The notes beneath the pieces were generated by a model. The model made no database searches. It was not told the origin of the DNA and was given only the letters and a program-made list of their open reading frames with translations. Below, piece by piece: positions 25,325-34,728 of a stretch of 64,000 nt of DNA. The DNA comes from Alphaproteobacteria bacterium. Its GTDB lineage: Bacteria; Pseudomonadota; Alphaproteobacteria; Acetobacterales; Acetobacteraceae. Location of the stretch: contig VGDM01000003.1 in assembly GCA_016869715.1 (NCBI GenBank), forward strand, positions 1 to 64,000. Reading direction: 5' to 3'. The position numbers and the translations under genes are program-made. Every line of letters begins with the position of its first letter. Within the stretch, counting starts at the first letter, position 1.

Positions 25325-25342
25325 TTGTCATAAAAGATTCAT
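25325..25342 (+). promoter_or_regulatory. Candidate Pho box upstream of pstS
   Basis: TTGTCAT and GATTCAT lie 11 bases apart, matching the CTGTCAT direct-repeat pattern of PhoB sites at 6 of 7 and 4 of 7 positions. The site is about 90 bases before the pstS start and ahead of an operon that itself encodes PhoB. PhoB control is inferred. Confidence 0.5.
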
Positions 25343-25432
25343 CAAACTGAAATCGAAGCGTCGCAGGGCCTTTTTAGAAGCGTCAAGCCGCCCAGCCAGA
25401 GCGGTTTGGTTCAGCAAAAACGGAGTATTCCC

Positions 25433-26452
25433 GTGAACAGGCGATCCCTTCTTTTTGGCGCCAGCGCCGCCCTTTCCCTTCCCATATTTGGGGCAGAGGC
25501 TCAGACGGCCCAAATTACAGGCGCGGGCGCGTCCTTCCCCAACCCGATTTATCAAAAATGGGCGGAAGCGGTCCGTAATGCGATTGGCATTCAAATGAAT
25601 TACCAATCCGTGGGCTCAGGCGCGGGCATCAACCAGATCCGCAACCGCACGGTAGATTTTGGTGGCACTGATGCGCCGCTGAACGCCCAGCAATTAACCG
25701 AAGGCAATCTGCTGCAATTCCCGACCGTGATGGGCTCTCTGGTCGCCATTGTGAATATTCCGGGCGTTGGTGATGACCAGCTGCGCCTGACCGGCACGAT
25801 CCTGGCCGATATCTATCTCGGCAAGATCACGCGCTGGAATGACCCGCAGATCGTGGCTCTCAACCCCGGCCTGTCATTGCCTAACCTCACTATTGCCCCT
25901 GCCTATCGTGCGGATGGTTCGGGCACGACTTTTGTTTGGGTGTCCTATCTTTCTGCCATGTCGCAAGAATGGAAGGATCGTGTTGGCGTGGGCACGTCGG
26001 TGCGCTTCCCCGCGGGCACCGGCGCCCGCGGCAATGAGGGCGTGGCCGGCACGGTGCGCAATGTGCGCGGCGCCATTGGCTATGTGGAGAACGCCTATGC
26101 CATCACGAATAAGCTGGTTTCCACGCAGCTTCAGAACAAGGCCGGCAATTTCGTGAAGCCCGAACACAAAAGCTTCATGGCGGCTGCTTCTGCCGCCGAT
26201 TGGAACGTGCCCGGCTTCGCCGCCAATGTGATTGACCAGGCCGGCCCGGATTCCTGGCCGATTGTGGCGCCCACCTTCATCCTGATCCCGACCAACCCGA
26301 CCGATGCGACGCGCGGCGCCAATGTGCGCCGCTTCTTCGATTGGGCCTTCACCAATGGCAGCAAATTGGCGGAGGAGCTTGAATATGTCCCGCTGCCCGA
26401 ATCTGTGCATAACGCAGTTCGCGCTGCCTGGCGGCAAAGCTTCGGCGCCTGA
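25433..26452 (+). CDS. pstS: Phosphate-binding protein PstS
   Basis: The periplasmic receptor of the high-affinity phosphate ABC transporter, 339 residues. It has a leader (NRRSLLFGASAALSLPIFG, cleaved near AEAQ), then TGAGASFPNPIYQKWAEAV, the phosphate-binding blocks YQSVGSGAGINQI and FGGTDAPLN, and RADGSGTTFVWVSYLS. The GTG at 25433 follows GGAG at the right distance; the earlier TTG would put extra residues before the leader. It is the first gene of pstSCAB-phoU-phoB. Confidence 0.93.
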   Translation: MNRRSLLFGASAALSLPIFGAEAQTAQITGAGASFPNPIYQKWAEAVRNAIGIQMNYQSVGSGAGINQIRNRTVDFGGTDAPLNAQQLTEGNLLQFPTVMGSLVAIVNIPGVGDDQLRLTGTILADIYLGKITRWNDPQIVALNPGLSLPNLTIAPAYRADGSGTTFVWVSYLSAMSQEWKDRVGVGTSVRFPAGTGARGNEGVAGTVRNVRGAIGYVENAYAITNKLVSTQLQNKAGNFVKPEHKSFMAAASAADWNVPGFAANVIDQAGPDSWPIVAPTFILIPTNPTDATRGANVRRFFDWAFTNGSKLAEELEYVPLPESVHNAVRAAWRQSFGA

Positions 26453-26523
26453 CGCGCTTTTCCCCCGCAGGCAGTGCTCGCCAGTAGGGGCTTTCCTCCC
26501 ATCCTAAACCCTCGGGGTGACCC

Positions 26524-27486
26524 TTGGCTTCCGCATCCGCCGCCCTCCCCCAAGCCGCCAGCCGTCGCAGCAGCATCTTCGGGGATAAGGTCTTTGCCCT
26601 GGTCTGTCAGGCCGCCGGCATTTTCGTGCTGATCCTGCTCGGCGCCCTGATTATCGAGCTTTTCATCGCCGGCCTGCCGGCCTTTCGCGCCTTTGGCATC
26701 GCCTTCGTCACCTCTACGGATTGGGATCCGGTTCGGGAGTTATTCGGTGCAGGCGTGTCCATTTATGGCACCATCGTCACCGCCATCTTGGCCATTATCA
26801 TGGCAGTGCCCTTGGCTTTTGGTGTCGCCTTCTTCCTTACGGAATTGGCACCACCCTGGATGCGCCGCCCGGTTGGCACGGCGGTGGAGCTTTTGGCGGC
26901 CGTGCCTTCCATCATTTATGGCATGTGGGGTTTCTTTGTGATTGCGCCGGCCTTTGCGCAGTATGTGCAGCCTTTCATTATTGATACGGTCGGGGAATTG
27001 CCTTTGATCAGTTTTCTGTTTCAGGGGCCGCCCTTCGGCACGGGCTTGTTCACCGCTGCCTTCATCCTGGCCGTCATGGTGCTGCCCTTCATTGCCGCCA
27101 CGATGCGCGATGTCTTCGAACAAGTGCCGCAAGTCTATAAGGAAAGCGCCTATGGGCTTGGCGCGACCACCTGGGAAGTGATGAAGGGCGTGGTCATTCC
27201 CTATACGCGGATTTCCGTGGTGGGGGGCATCATGCTCGGCCTTGGGCGCGCCTTGGGTGAGACCATGGCGGTGACTTTTGTGATCGGCAATGCTAACCGC
27301 ATTTCAACCTCACTCTTTGGACCAGGCAATACGATTGCATCGCTGGTCGCTTTGGAATTTGGCGAAAGCGAGATCGGTAGCCTAAAACTGGCATCGCTTC
27401 TGGCGCTGGGCTTCATTCTTTTCGTGCTGTCCTTTGCGGTATTGGCCACATCGCGTTATCTGCTGCGGTCGCGGCTGAAGGTCTGA
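26524..27486 (+). CDS. pstC: Phosphate ABC transporter permease PstC
   Basis: A membrane subunit of 320 residues with about six hydrophobic helices. The EAA-loop region has VPQVYKESAYGLGATTWEVM and VVGGIMLGLGRALGETMAV, typical of PstC. The TTG at 26524 is the only sensible start upstream of the first helix. It lies 4 bases ahead of pstA. Confidence 0.92.
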   Translation: MASASAALPQAASRRSSIFGDKVFALVCQAAGIFVLILLGALIIELFIAGLPAFRAFGIAFVTSTDWDPVRELFGAGVSIYGTIVTAILAIIMAVPLAFGVAFFLTELAPPWMRRPVGTAVELLAAVPSIIYGMWGFFVIAPAFAQYVQPFIIDTVGELPLISFLFQGPPFGTGLFTAAFILAVMVLPFIAATMRDVFEQVPQVYKESAYGLGATTWEVMKGVVIPYTRISVVGGIMLGLGRALGETMAVTFVIGNANRISTSLFGPGNTIASLVALEFGESEIGSLKLASLLALGFILFVLSFAVLATSRYLLRSRLKV

Positions 27487-27489
27487 ACC

Positions 27490-28383
27490 ATGTCGCTCGC
27501 TTTTTCCTCCGTGTCTCATCCCGGCCCACGCAGGGATGCCGCCACGGCTGCGCGGCTCGGTGCCTCCCGCAAGCGTACGGATCGGATCATTCGCAGCCTT
27601 TGCCTCGCCGCCACCGTAATTGGCCTGGTGCTTTTGGCCTCCATCCTGATCACGCTGTTCTATCGTGGCTTTGAGGCGATGTCGCTGCGGGTCTTTACCC
27701 ATATCACCGCGCCGCCGGGTTCCGAGGGCGGGCTGCTGAATGCCATTGTGGGCAGCCTGGTCCAATCCCTGATCGGCACCGCCATCGGCACGCCGATTGG
27801 CATGCTGGTGGGCACCTATTTGGCCGAATACGCCGAGGATTCTTGGCTGGGAAATGCAGTTCGCTTTGTCTCCGACATTCTGCTTTCAGCACCTTCCATC
27901 CTGATCGGCTTGTTTGTCTATCAGATTTTGGTGCTGCCCTTTGGTGGGTTTTCTGGCTGGGCGGGCATTGCTGCGCTTGCCATCATCGTCATCCCGATTG
28001 TGGTGCGCACCACGGAGGACATGCTGCAATTGATTCCGAATACGCTGCGTGAAGCGGTGGTAGGACTTGGCGCGCCCAAGTGGAAAATGATTGTGCTGAT
28101 CTGCTGGCGTGCGGCACTTGCCGGCATCATCACTGGCATCCTGCTCGCCGTGGCACGCGTGGCGGGTGAAACCGCACCGCTGCTCTTTACCTCGCTCGGC
28201 AATAACGCCTGGTCCACGGATCTTTCAAAGCCGATGTCGAGCCTGCCGGTGACCATCTATGCCTTCGCCGGCTCACCATTTGAGGATTGGATCTCGCTTG
28301 CCTGGGCCGGCGCGCTTCTGATCACGCTGGGCGTGCTTGGCCTCAATATCCTGGCGCGCACGCTACTGCGCAGCCGCATCTGA
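27490..28383 (+). CDS. pstA: Phosphate ABC transporter permease PstA
   Basis: The second membrane subunit, 297 residues. It has the PstA blocks [57 protein letters not shown] followed by LGAPKWKM, and [19 protein letters not shown]. It pairs with PstC to form the phosphate channel. The next gene follows 17 bases downstream. Confidence 0.92.
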   Translation: MSLAFSSVSHPGPRRDAATAARLGASRKRTDRIIRSLCLAATVIGLVLLASILITLFYRGFEAMSLRVFTHITAPPGSEGGLLNAIVGSLVQSLIGTAIGTPIGMLVGTYLAEYAEDSWLGNAVRFVSDILLSAPSILIGLFVYQILVLPFGGFSGWAGIAALAIIVIPIVVRTTEDMLQLIPNTLREAVVGLGAPKWKMIVLICWRAALAGIITGILLAVARVAGETAPLLFTSLGNNAWSTDLSKPMSSLPVTIYAFAGSPFEDWISLAWAGALLITLGVLGLNILARTLLRSRI

Positions 28384-28400
28384 CCGGAAGGACGGAGAAA

Positions 28401-29240
28401 ATGAGCCTCCCCACGGAAACACCAAGCCAGACCGCCGCGACAAAAAGCTTCGGCGGCATGCAGGCACGGTCAGAAGCCGCGCTGAACAATGCGCGGGTGG
28501 CCATCCGCAATCTTGATTTCTTCTACGGCGATAATCGTGCGCTGAAGGGCATCAATCTTATTCTGCCGGACCGGCAGGTCACTGGCATGATCGGGCCTTC
28601 GGGATGCGGCAAATCCACGCTGCTGCGTGTGCTGAACCGCATGTATAGCCTCTACCCCGGCCAGCGCGCGACTGGTGAAGTGATGATGGATGGCGAAAAT
28701 ATCATCGCCTCTTCCACTGATCTGAATTCCTTGCGTGCGAAAGTCGGTATGGTGTTCCAGAAGCCGACCCCCTTTCCGATGACGATTTATGAAAACATCG
28801 CCTTCGGCGTTCGCCTGCATGAGAAGCTTTCCAAGGCCGAACTGGGGGAGCGCATCGAATGGGCGCTGACCCGCGCCGCCATTTGGAATGAGGTGAAGGA
28901 CCGGATGGACCGTTCCGCCCTTGGCCTTTCCGGCGGTCAGCAGCAGCGGCTTTGCATTGCGCGCACCATCGCCGTGCGGCCTGAAGTGATCCTGTTTGAC
29001 GAACCCACCTCCGCGCTCGATCCGATCAGCACCCTGAAGATTGAGGAGCTGATTGACGAATTGAAGCGCGATTTCACCATCGCCATTGTCACGCACAACA
29101 TGCAGCAGGCGGCACGCTGCGCTGATCAGGTGGCGTTTTTCTATCTGGGCGAATTAATCGAGGTTGCGCCGGCAGCGCAGCTATTCACCGCGCCCAAGCA
29201 CCCAAAGACACAAGAATACATAACCGGCCGGTTTGGCTGA
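28401..29240 (+). CDS. pstB: Phosphate ABC transporter ATPase PstB
   Basis: The ATPase that drives phosphate import, 279 residues. Walker A is [17 protein letters not shown], the Q-loop [16 protein letters not shown], the ABC signature [15 protein letters not shown] and Walker [17 protein letters not shown]. The start at 28401 has a GGAG site; an overlapping earlier frame start would extend into pstA. An N-terminal tail of about 30 residues precedes the ABC domain. Confidence 0.94.
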   Translation: MSLPTETPSQTAATKSFGGMQARSEAALNNARVAIRNLDFFYGDNRALKGINLILPDRQVTGMIGPSGCGKSTLLRVLNRMYSLYPGQRATGEVMMDGENIIASSTDLNSLRAKVGMVFQKPTPFPMTIYENIAFGVRLHEKLSKAELGERIEWALTRAAIWNEVKDRMDRSALGLSGGQQQRLCIARTIAVRPEVILFDEPTSALDPISTLKIEELIDELKRDFTIAIVTHNMQQAARCADQVAFFYLGELIEVAPAAQLFTAPKHPKTQEYITGRFG

Positions 29241-29260
29241 GCCAGGCAGGAGAAGCACAA

Positions 29261-29977
29261 ATGCCCACGGAACATATCGTCCGCAGCTATGATGAGGATT
29301 TGCGCAGGCTGCGGGACATGATCGCGCGCATGGGGGGCCTCGTGGAACGCCAGGTCGCCGACTCCACCCGCGCCTTGGTGCGCCGGGACAGTGACCTGGC
29401 TGGCGAGGTTGTGCAGCGAGATGTGCAGATTGACCAGCTTGAAAGAGAAATCGAGGCGTTTTGCGTGCGCCTGCTGGCGCTGCGCCAACCTATGGCTTCG
29501 GATTTGCGGATCATCATCGCCGGCATGAAGGTTTCCAACGATCTGGAACGCATCGGCGATTACGCGGCCAATGCCGCCAAGCGGTCCATTGTACTGGCCT
29601 CACTCCCCGGGCTTGGCAGCATGAATGGGTTTGAGCGCATGGCCCATCTGGTGCAGGAAAACCTGAAGGCCGCCATGGATGCGCTGGTGCAAGCTGATGC
29701 GGAAGCGGCCGAGCGAGTCTGGGCCGCCGATGAGCCGGTGGATGTCATCTACAATGGTATTTTTCGCGAAATGCTGACGCATATGATGGAAGACCCGCGC
29801 AATATCACCGCAGCGACCCATTTGCTGTTCATCGCCAAGAATCTGGAACGTATCGGCGATCATACAACCAATATCGCGGAGCGCATTCATTTTGCCGTCC
29901 GTGGCGAAAACCTGCCAGAGGATCGGCCGAAGGGCGATACCTCGGCCTTCGCCGTGGTCCGCGCGCCGGGCGAATAG
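29261..29977 (+). CDS. phoU: Phosphate signalling protein PhoU
   Basis: A 238-residue protein of two three-helix PhoU repeats. Each repeat carries the metal-binding signature: MKVSNDLERIGDYAANAAK and IAKNLERIGDHTTNIAERI. It relays transporter state to the PhoR-PhoB system and restrains phosphate uptake. It has the usual place after pstB. Confidence 0.94.
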   Translation: MPTEHIVRSYDEDLRRLRDMIARMGGLVERQVADSTRALVRRDSDLAGEVVQRDVQIDQLEREIEAFCVRLLALRQPMASDLRIIIAGMKVSNDLERIGDYAANAAKRSIVLASLPGLGSMNGFERMAHLVQENLKAAMDALVQADAEAAERVWAADEPVDVIYNGIFREMLTHMMEDPRNITAATHLLFIAKNLERIGDHTTNIAERIHFAVRGENLPEDRPKGDTSAFAVVRAPGE

Positions 29978-29985
29978 GTGCAGCT

Positions 29986-30714
29986 ATGATGGCAGAGAAT
30001 TATAGCAGCCTCGCCAAACCGACCGTCCTGATCGTGGAGGATGAGGCGCCGCTTTTAACCCTGCTGCGCTACAACCTCGAAAAACAGGGGTTTCGCGTGG
30101 ATGAGGCGGCGGATGGCCAGGAAGCGCTGCTCCGTGTCGCGGAAGCGCGGCCGGATGTCATGCTACTTGATTGGATGCTGCCATCGCTCTCAGGCATCGA
30201 GGTCTGCCGCCAGCTACGCCGCCGTACCGAAACCCGCGACCTACCGATCATCATGGTGACGGCGCGGACGGAAGATCAGGATGCGGTGCGTGCGCTTGAT
30301 ATCGGCGCGGATGATTACATCGCCAAACCCTTCGCGATGGAACATGTGATTGCGCGCATCCGCGCCCTGCTGCGCCGGTCCGGGCGCGTGGCTCCCAAGG
30401 GGTCGCTTGCCTATGCCGACCTTGCTATGGATCAGGATGCGCATCGCGTCACGCGCGCCGGGCGGCCCCTGCGTCTGGGGCCGACGGAATACCGCTTGCT
30501 GGAATTCTTCCTGCAGCACCCAGGCCGGGTTTTCGCGCGCGAACAATTGCTGGATGCCGTGTGGGGCCGCGATATCCATGTGGAACCACGCACCGTGGAT
30601 GTACATATCCGCAGGCTGCGCAAGGCGATCAACCAGGGTGATGAGATTGACCTGATCCGCACCGTGCGTTCCGCCGGTTATGCGCTGGATTCGGACCCAG
30701 ACAGTCTTGGCTGA
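29986..30714 (+). CDS. phoB: Phosphate regulon response regulator PhoB
   Basis: An OmpR-type regulator of 242 residues. The receiver has the acidic pocket IVEDEAPLL, phosphoacceptor Asp62 in VMLLDWMLPSLSG, TARTEDQDAVRAL and the lysine in YIAKPF. The winged-helix output domain has LRLGPTEYRLLEFFLQHPGR and RTVDVHIRRLRKAI. The kinase phoR is not beside it, so PhoB must be phosphorylated by a kinase encoded elsewhere. It probably controls its own operon through the upstream Pho box. Confidence 0.9.
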   Translation: MMAENYSSLAKPTVLIVEDEAPLLTLLRYNLEKQGFRVDEAADGQEALLRVAEARPDVMLLDWMLPSLSGIEVCRQLRRRTETRDLPIIMVTARTEDQDAVRALDIGADDYIAKPFAMEHVIARIRALLRRSGRVAPKGSLAYADLAMDQDAHRVTRAGRPLRLGPTEYRLLEFFLQHPGRVFAREQLLDAVWGRDIHVEPRTVDVHIRRLRKAINQGDEIDLIRTVRSAGYALDSDPDSLG

Positions 30715-30782
30715 CCAACATCTTGGCCTCGCGCAGCGCAAGGCGTAATCAACGCCCGGCGAATTGATCAACGAGGGGTGCG

Positions 30783-32054
30783 ATGCGCGTTCTGGTGGTG
30801 GGCGGCGGTGGCCGCGAACATGCGCTCTGCTGGGCCTTGGCGGCATCGCCTTTACTGACCAAGTTGTTTTGCGCGCCCGGCAATGCCGGCATTGCTGAAG
30901 TCGCGGAATGTATCGCTATCGGCGCCGAGGATATCTCTGCCCTTGTCGCCTTTGCCAAGGACAAATCCATTGATTTGGTTGTGGTGGGGCCAGAAGCGCC
31001 GTTGACCCTTGGCTTGGCCGATGCCTGCGCCGCCGCTGGCTTGAAATGCTTCGGGCCTTCTGCCGCCGCTGCGCGATTGGAAGGCAGCAAAACCTTCACC
31101 AAGGAAGTGGCGGATGCCGCTGGCGCACCGACAGCCGCCTGGGCGCGCTTTACCGATGCTGCCGCCGCGCGCGCCCATATCCGCGAAAAAGGCGCGCCGA
31201 TTGTGGTGAAGGCGGATGGCCTCGCTGCCGGCAAAGGCGTGGTGGTGGCTGCGACCATCGCCGAAGCTGAAGCTGCCATCAGCGATATCATGGAAGACCG
31301 CGTCCATGGCGCAGCGGGCGCTTGCGTGGTGATCGAAGAATGCCTGGTGGGTGAGGAAATCAGCTTTTTCGCGCTCTGTAGTGGCACCGCCGCTTTGCCG
31401 TTGGGTGCCGCGCAGGATCATAAGCGCGTGGGCGATGGCGATACCGGCCCCAATACCGGCGGCATGGGCGCCTATTCCCTGCCGCCGATTTTCACTACGG
31501 CGCTGCAGGAAGATGTCATGGCGCGCATCATCCACCCGGTGCTGTCGGAAATGGCACTGCGCGGTGCACCCTTCAAGGGCGTGCTTTTCGCCGGGCTCAT
31601 GATCACCGCACAAGGCCCGAAGCTGATCGAATTCAATGTGCGTTTCGGCGATCCGGAATGCCAGGTGCTGATGCTTCGCCTGAAATCTGATTTACTGCCT
31701 GCCTTGCTCGCGGCCTGTGATGGCGAATTGGCGCGGTTTGATGTGCGCTGGGAAGCCTTGCATGCCATGGTGGTGGTGATGGCGGCACGGGGCTATCCGG
31801 GCGGCTACGCGAAGGGCAGCGAAATCCGCGGTCTTGAAGCGGCGGGTCAGGTGCCAGGTGTGCAGGTATTTCACGCCGGAACGGCGCGGCGCGAAGATGG
31901 CACGCTGATCGCAACCGGTGGTCGCGTGCTGGGGATATCAGCGACCGGCAAAACGCTGCGTGAGGCGTGCGATGCAGCCTATGCCGCGGTAGACCGGCTT
32001 GATTGGCCAGGTGGGTTTTGCCGGCGGGATATTGGCTGGCGGGTTTTAAAATAA
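30783..32054 (+). CDS. purD: Phosphoribosylamine-glycine ligase PurD
   Basis: The second enzyme of purine synthesis, 423 residues, ATP-grasp. It shows [20 protein letters not shown], then [13 protein letters not shown], the ATP site [19 protein letters not shown] and [20 protein letters not shown], and [18 protein letters not shown]. The start ATG 30783 has a GAGGGG site. It lies 68 bases after phoB and is probably transcribed separately. Confidence 0.94.
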   Translation: MRVLVVGGGGREHALCWALAASPLLTKLFCAPGNAGIAEVAECIAIGAEDISALVAFAKDKSIDLVVVGPEAPLTLGLADACAAAGLKCFGPSAAAARLEGSKTFTKEVADAAGAPTAAWARFTDAAAARAHIREKGAPIVVKADGLAAGKGVVVAATIAEAEAAISDIMEDRVHGAAGACVVIEECLVGEEISFFALCSGTAALPLGAAQDHKRVGDGDTGPNTGGMGAYSLPPIFTTALQEDVMARIIHPVLSEMALRGAPFKGVLFAGLMITAQGPKLIEFNVRFGDPECQVLMLRLKSDLLPALLAACDGELARFDVRWEALHAMVVVMAARGYPGGYAKGSEIRGLEAAGQVPGVQVFHAGTARREDGTLIATGGRVLGISATGKTLREACDAAYAAVDRLDWPGGFCRRDIGWRVLK

Positions 32055-32097
32055 GGCCCCCTTGCCGACTCGGGGCAGTTCCAGCCATGGAAGCCCT

Positions 32098-32523
32098 ATG
32101 TTAAACCTTATTAAACTCTCCGTCGGCCCCAAGGATGTTGCGGCGCTGGCGGCCCTGCAGGCGCTGCGCGTCAAGGAAGACCCGCCGCTCCGCGCCTGGA
32201 CGCGTATGTTCCCGAAGCGCGTCGAAGAACTCTGCAATGGCGGGTCCATCTATTGGGTGATTGGTGGCTTTGTGCGGGTGCGCCAGCGCATCCTGGAAAT
32301 CCGTGAAGAGGAATGGGACGACCAGACACCCTGCGCAGCATTGGTGCTGGATCCGAATTTGGTGATGGTGGAAGCCCGCCCGGTGAAGCCCTTCCAGGGC
32401 TGGCGTTATCTGAAGCCAGAAGAAGCACCGGCGGATGTGAACCAGGTGCGCCCGCCGACATGCGGCTTGGATGCGCTGCCGCCCAAGCTAAGGCGCGATT
32501 TGGCCGAGCTTTGCCTGATCTGA
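32098..32523 (+). CDS. DUF1489 family protein
   Basis: A 141-residue cytoplasmic protein of unknown function, found mainly in alphaproteobacteria. The DUF1489 pattern is visible: LIKLSVGPKDVAALAALQ, GSIYWVIGGFVRVRQRIL, VMVEARPVKPFQGWRYL and a PPKLRRDLAELCLI end. It lies 43 bases after purD and ahead of a strong terminator. Confidence 0.82.
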   Translation: MLNLIKLSVGPKDVAALAALQALRVKEDPPLRAWTRMFPKRVEELCNGGSIYWVIGGFVRVRQRILEIREEEWDDQTPCAALVLDPNLVMVEARPVKPFQGWRYLKPEEAPADVNQVRPPTCGLDALPPKLRRDLAELCLI

Positions 32524-32659
32524 ATTCGCTCCGCCATTCTTGATAAAAATTAGGCTTTTGCTCACGGCGGCGAGAGGTGGGGGATGTCATCTTGCAATCG
32601 TCGCGCGGCTCACTCCCAGCATGCCGCGCCGCCACTGGTCCGTCTTCGGATGGGTCCTT

Positions 32660-32696
32660 GGGCTGGCTGGTTTGATCCGGCCAGCCCTATTTTTTT
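32660..32696 (+). terminator. Strong intrinsic terminator after purD-DUF1489
   Basis: An 11-bp stem GGGCTGGCTGG / CCGGCCAGCCC (one G-U pair) with loop TTTGAT is followed by TATTTTTTT. The T tract doubles as the last codons (two lysines) of the convergent hydrogenase-like small-subunit gene. Confidence 0.85.
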
Positions 32697-33217
32697 GCCG
32701 ATTCCGCTTCCAGCAGGGAAAGCAGTCCTTCCAGCAATTGCGCGGGCGAAGGCGGGCAGCCAGGGATCAGTAAATCCACGGGCAGCACTGCGGCGATGCC
32801 GTTTTCCACCGCATAGGAACCCTTAAAGACGCCGCCATCGACAGCGCAATCACCCACCGCCACCACCCAGCGCGGTTCTGGCGTGCTCGCCAGCGCACGT
32901 TCCAAGGCTTCGCGCATATTGAGGCAAGCTGGGCCTGTCACCAGCAGCACATCAGCATGTTTTGGGGAAGCAACAAAGCGCAGCCCGAAGCGTTCCAGAT
33001 CATAGGCGATATTCTCCAGCGCATTCACTTCCAATTCGCAGCCATTGCAGGAACCGCTATCCACCTCACGGATCGCGAGGCTGCGGCCAAGCCGCGCGCG
33101 GCTGGTCACCGCCATTCTTTCACCAAGCGCCTGGACGGTCTCCTGCGGCACCAGCGGTGCTTGATCTGTCAGCGGTTTCGCGAAAAGCGCGCGGGCGAGC
33201 TTTGGCCACAGCATCAC
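32687..33217 (-). CDS. Hydrogenase-4/complex I-like small subunit (HyfI/NuoB-like)
   Basis: The electron-transfer small subunit of the hydrogenase-related complex, 176 residues. The four ligands of the proximal 4Fe-4S cluster are present: Cys57 and Cys60 in SGSCNGCELEV, Cys98 in GPACLNM and Cys154 in PGCPPSP. It differs from NuoB (paired CC) and follows the HyfI/HycG pattern CxxC. It is the last gene of the operon and overlaps the large subunit by four bases. Confidence 0.87.
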   Translation of the reverse strand: MMLWPKLARALFAKPLTDQAPLVPQETVQALGERMAVTSRARLGRSLAIREVDSGSCNGCELEVNALENIAYDLERFGLRFVASPKHADVLLVTGPACLNMREALERALASTPEPRWVVAVGDCAVDGGVFKGSYAVENGIAAVLPVDLLIPGCPPSPAQLLEGLLSLLEAESAKK

Positions 33218-34728
33218 AAATCCACCCCGCTATAGGAACAATTGAAGGACTTATTACAGAGCGGAAAATCCGCGACGATATTGTCTTCGATCGCTGCTTC
33301 CAAAAGCGGCCATTGCAGCCAGGAAGGATCACGCGGGAAAAGCGCGCCGATCAGCCCGCCATCATCAAGCGCAACCCAATGCAGGCATTCGCCGCGGAAG
33401 CCCTCGATCATCGCGGCGCCTTCGCCGGCGCGCGCGGGCATTGGCGCCATCAATTCGCCTGCCGGCAGGCTGGCCAGGATTTCCCGGACCAGGGCGATGG
33501 ATTGGCCGAGTTCGAGTACGCGAATCCGCACCCGCGCATCCACATCACCGGCTTCCAGCATTGGCACATCGAAATGTAGATTTGCATGGGGCAAATGCTG
33601 CGGCAAACGACGCGCATCGAAGGCGCGGCCAGATGCGCGGCCCACATGCCCGCCGGCGGCAAAGGCACGTGCCAGATCGGGGCGCAAATATCCTGTGGTC
33701 ACCACGCGATCCTGTAAGCTGGCATGCGCCTCATAAATCTGCATCAGCACGGGGATTTCCGCTTCCACCGCTGCCAGCGCGGCCAGAATGGCCTCGGTGC
33801 CGCGCGGCGCGATATCGGGCGCGACACCGCCTGGCAAAACGCGGTCCATCATCAGTCGATGGCCGAAAGCGGCGGCAATGGCGCGCAGCACGCCTTCGCG
33901 CAGCAAGCCGCAACGCGCATGGGGGTATGCGAAGGCCACATCATTGCAGACAAAGCCCCAATCATTGAGATGATTATGGACGCGTTCCAATTCCAGCATC
34001 AATGCGCGGAGGTGAAGCGCGCGTGGCGGCGGCGTGACACCAAGCGCTGCCTCCACCGCCGCAGAGAAGGCCCAGGAATGCGCCACCGTGGAATCGCCAG
34101 AGAGCCGCGCCGCATAACGCACGGCGGCCCGGGGCGAGGTGCCCAACATCAGCGAGAGCGTACCCTTATGCTTGTAGCCAAGCCGCTGTTCCAGGCGCAC
34201 AATTGCTTCTCCCTGCACGGAAAAGCGGAAATGTCCGGATTCGATCACGCCGGCATGAATGGGGCCGACCGGAATTTGGTGAATGCCATCACCGACCGTT
34301 GGCAGGAATTCCGGCTGCGGTGCTTCTCCTGCAAAGGGAATGGGCTTGGCGGCAAGCGGATGACGCAAATTCCAGCGCCCGTGATCCAACCAAGGGCGTA
34401 GATCAACCGCGCCTTCCGCGTGATGGCCCCATAATTCCAGAATCATGCGTTCAAATCGCATGGCGCCAGGGCGTGCGGGGGAAAGTGCCGCGTAGTTCCA
34501 TCCGGCGGCTGGGGTTGAAGCCAGCAAGGCCTCATTGCCTGGTTCATGCAGGAAGCAGGCATGTACCTGCGTTGCATCCGCCCAAAGCCCGAGCAGCGCC
34601 AATGCCGTTTCCTGCTGCAAGGCGGCCGGCAATTGCCCCCAGGCAGTGGGGGACAGCAAAAATCGCTCATAAGGTTTGGCGCCTTGCGGATTGCCACCAC
34701 GGATCAGTCTGGACGCCGGCCCCATCAT
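33214..34728 (-). CDS. Hydrogenase-like large subunit lacking Ni ligands (HyfG/NuoCD-like)
   Basis: A 504-residue protein joining an N-terminal NuoC-like domain (about 1-130) to a NuoD/HycE-like domain. The core is clear: VGPIHAGVIESGHFRFSV, RLEQRLGYKHKGT, then AHSWAFSAAVEAALG, LMLELERVHNHL and GECLHWVALDD. Where hydrogenases have the first Ni-binding CxxC pair, this protein has SGDST (210-214). At the C-terminus, DPCxxC is replaced by CNKSFNC (491-497) followed by SYSGVDL. It therefore cannot hold a normal NiFe centre. It resembles the hydrogenase-related (Ehr-like) complexes, whose reaction is not settled. Confidence 0.85.
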   Translation of the reverse strand: MMGPASRLIRGGNPQGAKPYERFLLSPTAWGQLPAALQQETALALLGLWADATQVHACFLHEPGNEALLASTPAAGWNYAALSPARPGAMRFERMILELWGHHAEGAVDLRPWLDHGRWNLRHPLAAKPIPFAGEAPQPEFLPTVGDGIHQIPVGPIHAGVIESGHFRFSVQGEAIVRLEQRLGYKHKGTLSLMLGTSPRAAVRYAARLSGDSTVAHSWAFSAAVEAALGVTPPPRALHLRALMLELERVHNHLNDWGFVCNDVAFAYPHARCGLLREGVLRAIAAAFGHRLMMDRVLPGGVAPDIAPRGTEAILAALAAVEAEIPVLMQIYEAHASLQDRVVTTGYLRPDLARAFAAGGHVGRASGRAFDARRLPQHLPHANLHFDVPMLEAGDVDARVRIRVLELGQSIALVREILASLPAGELMAPMPARAGEGAAMIEGFRGECLHWVALDDGGLIGALFPRDPSWLQWPLLEAAIEDNIVADFPLCNKSFNCSYSGVDL

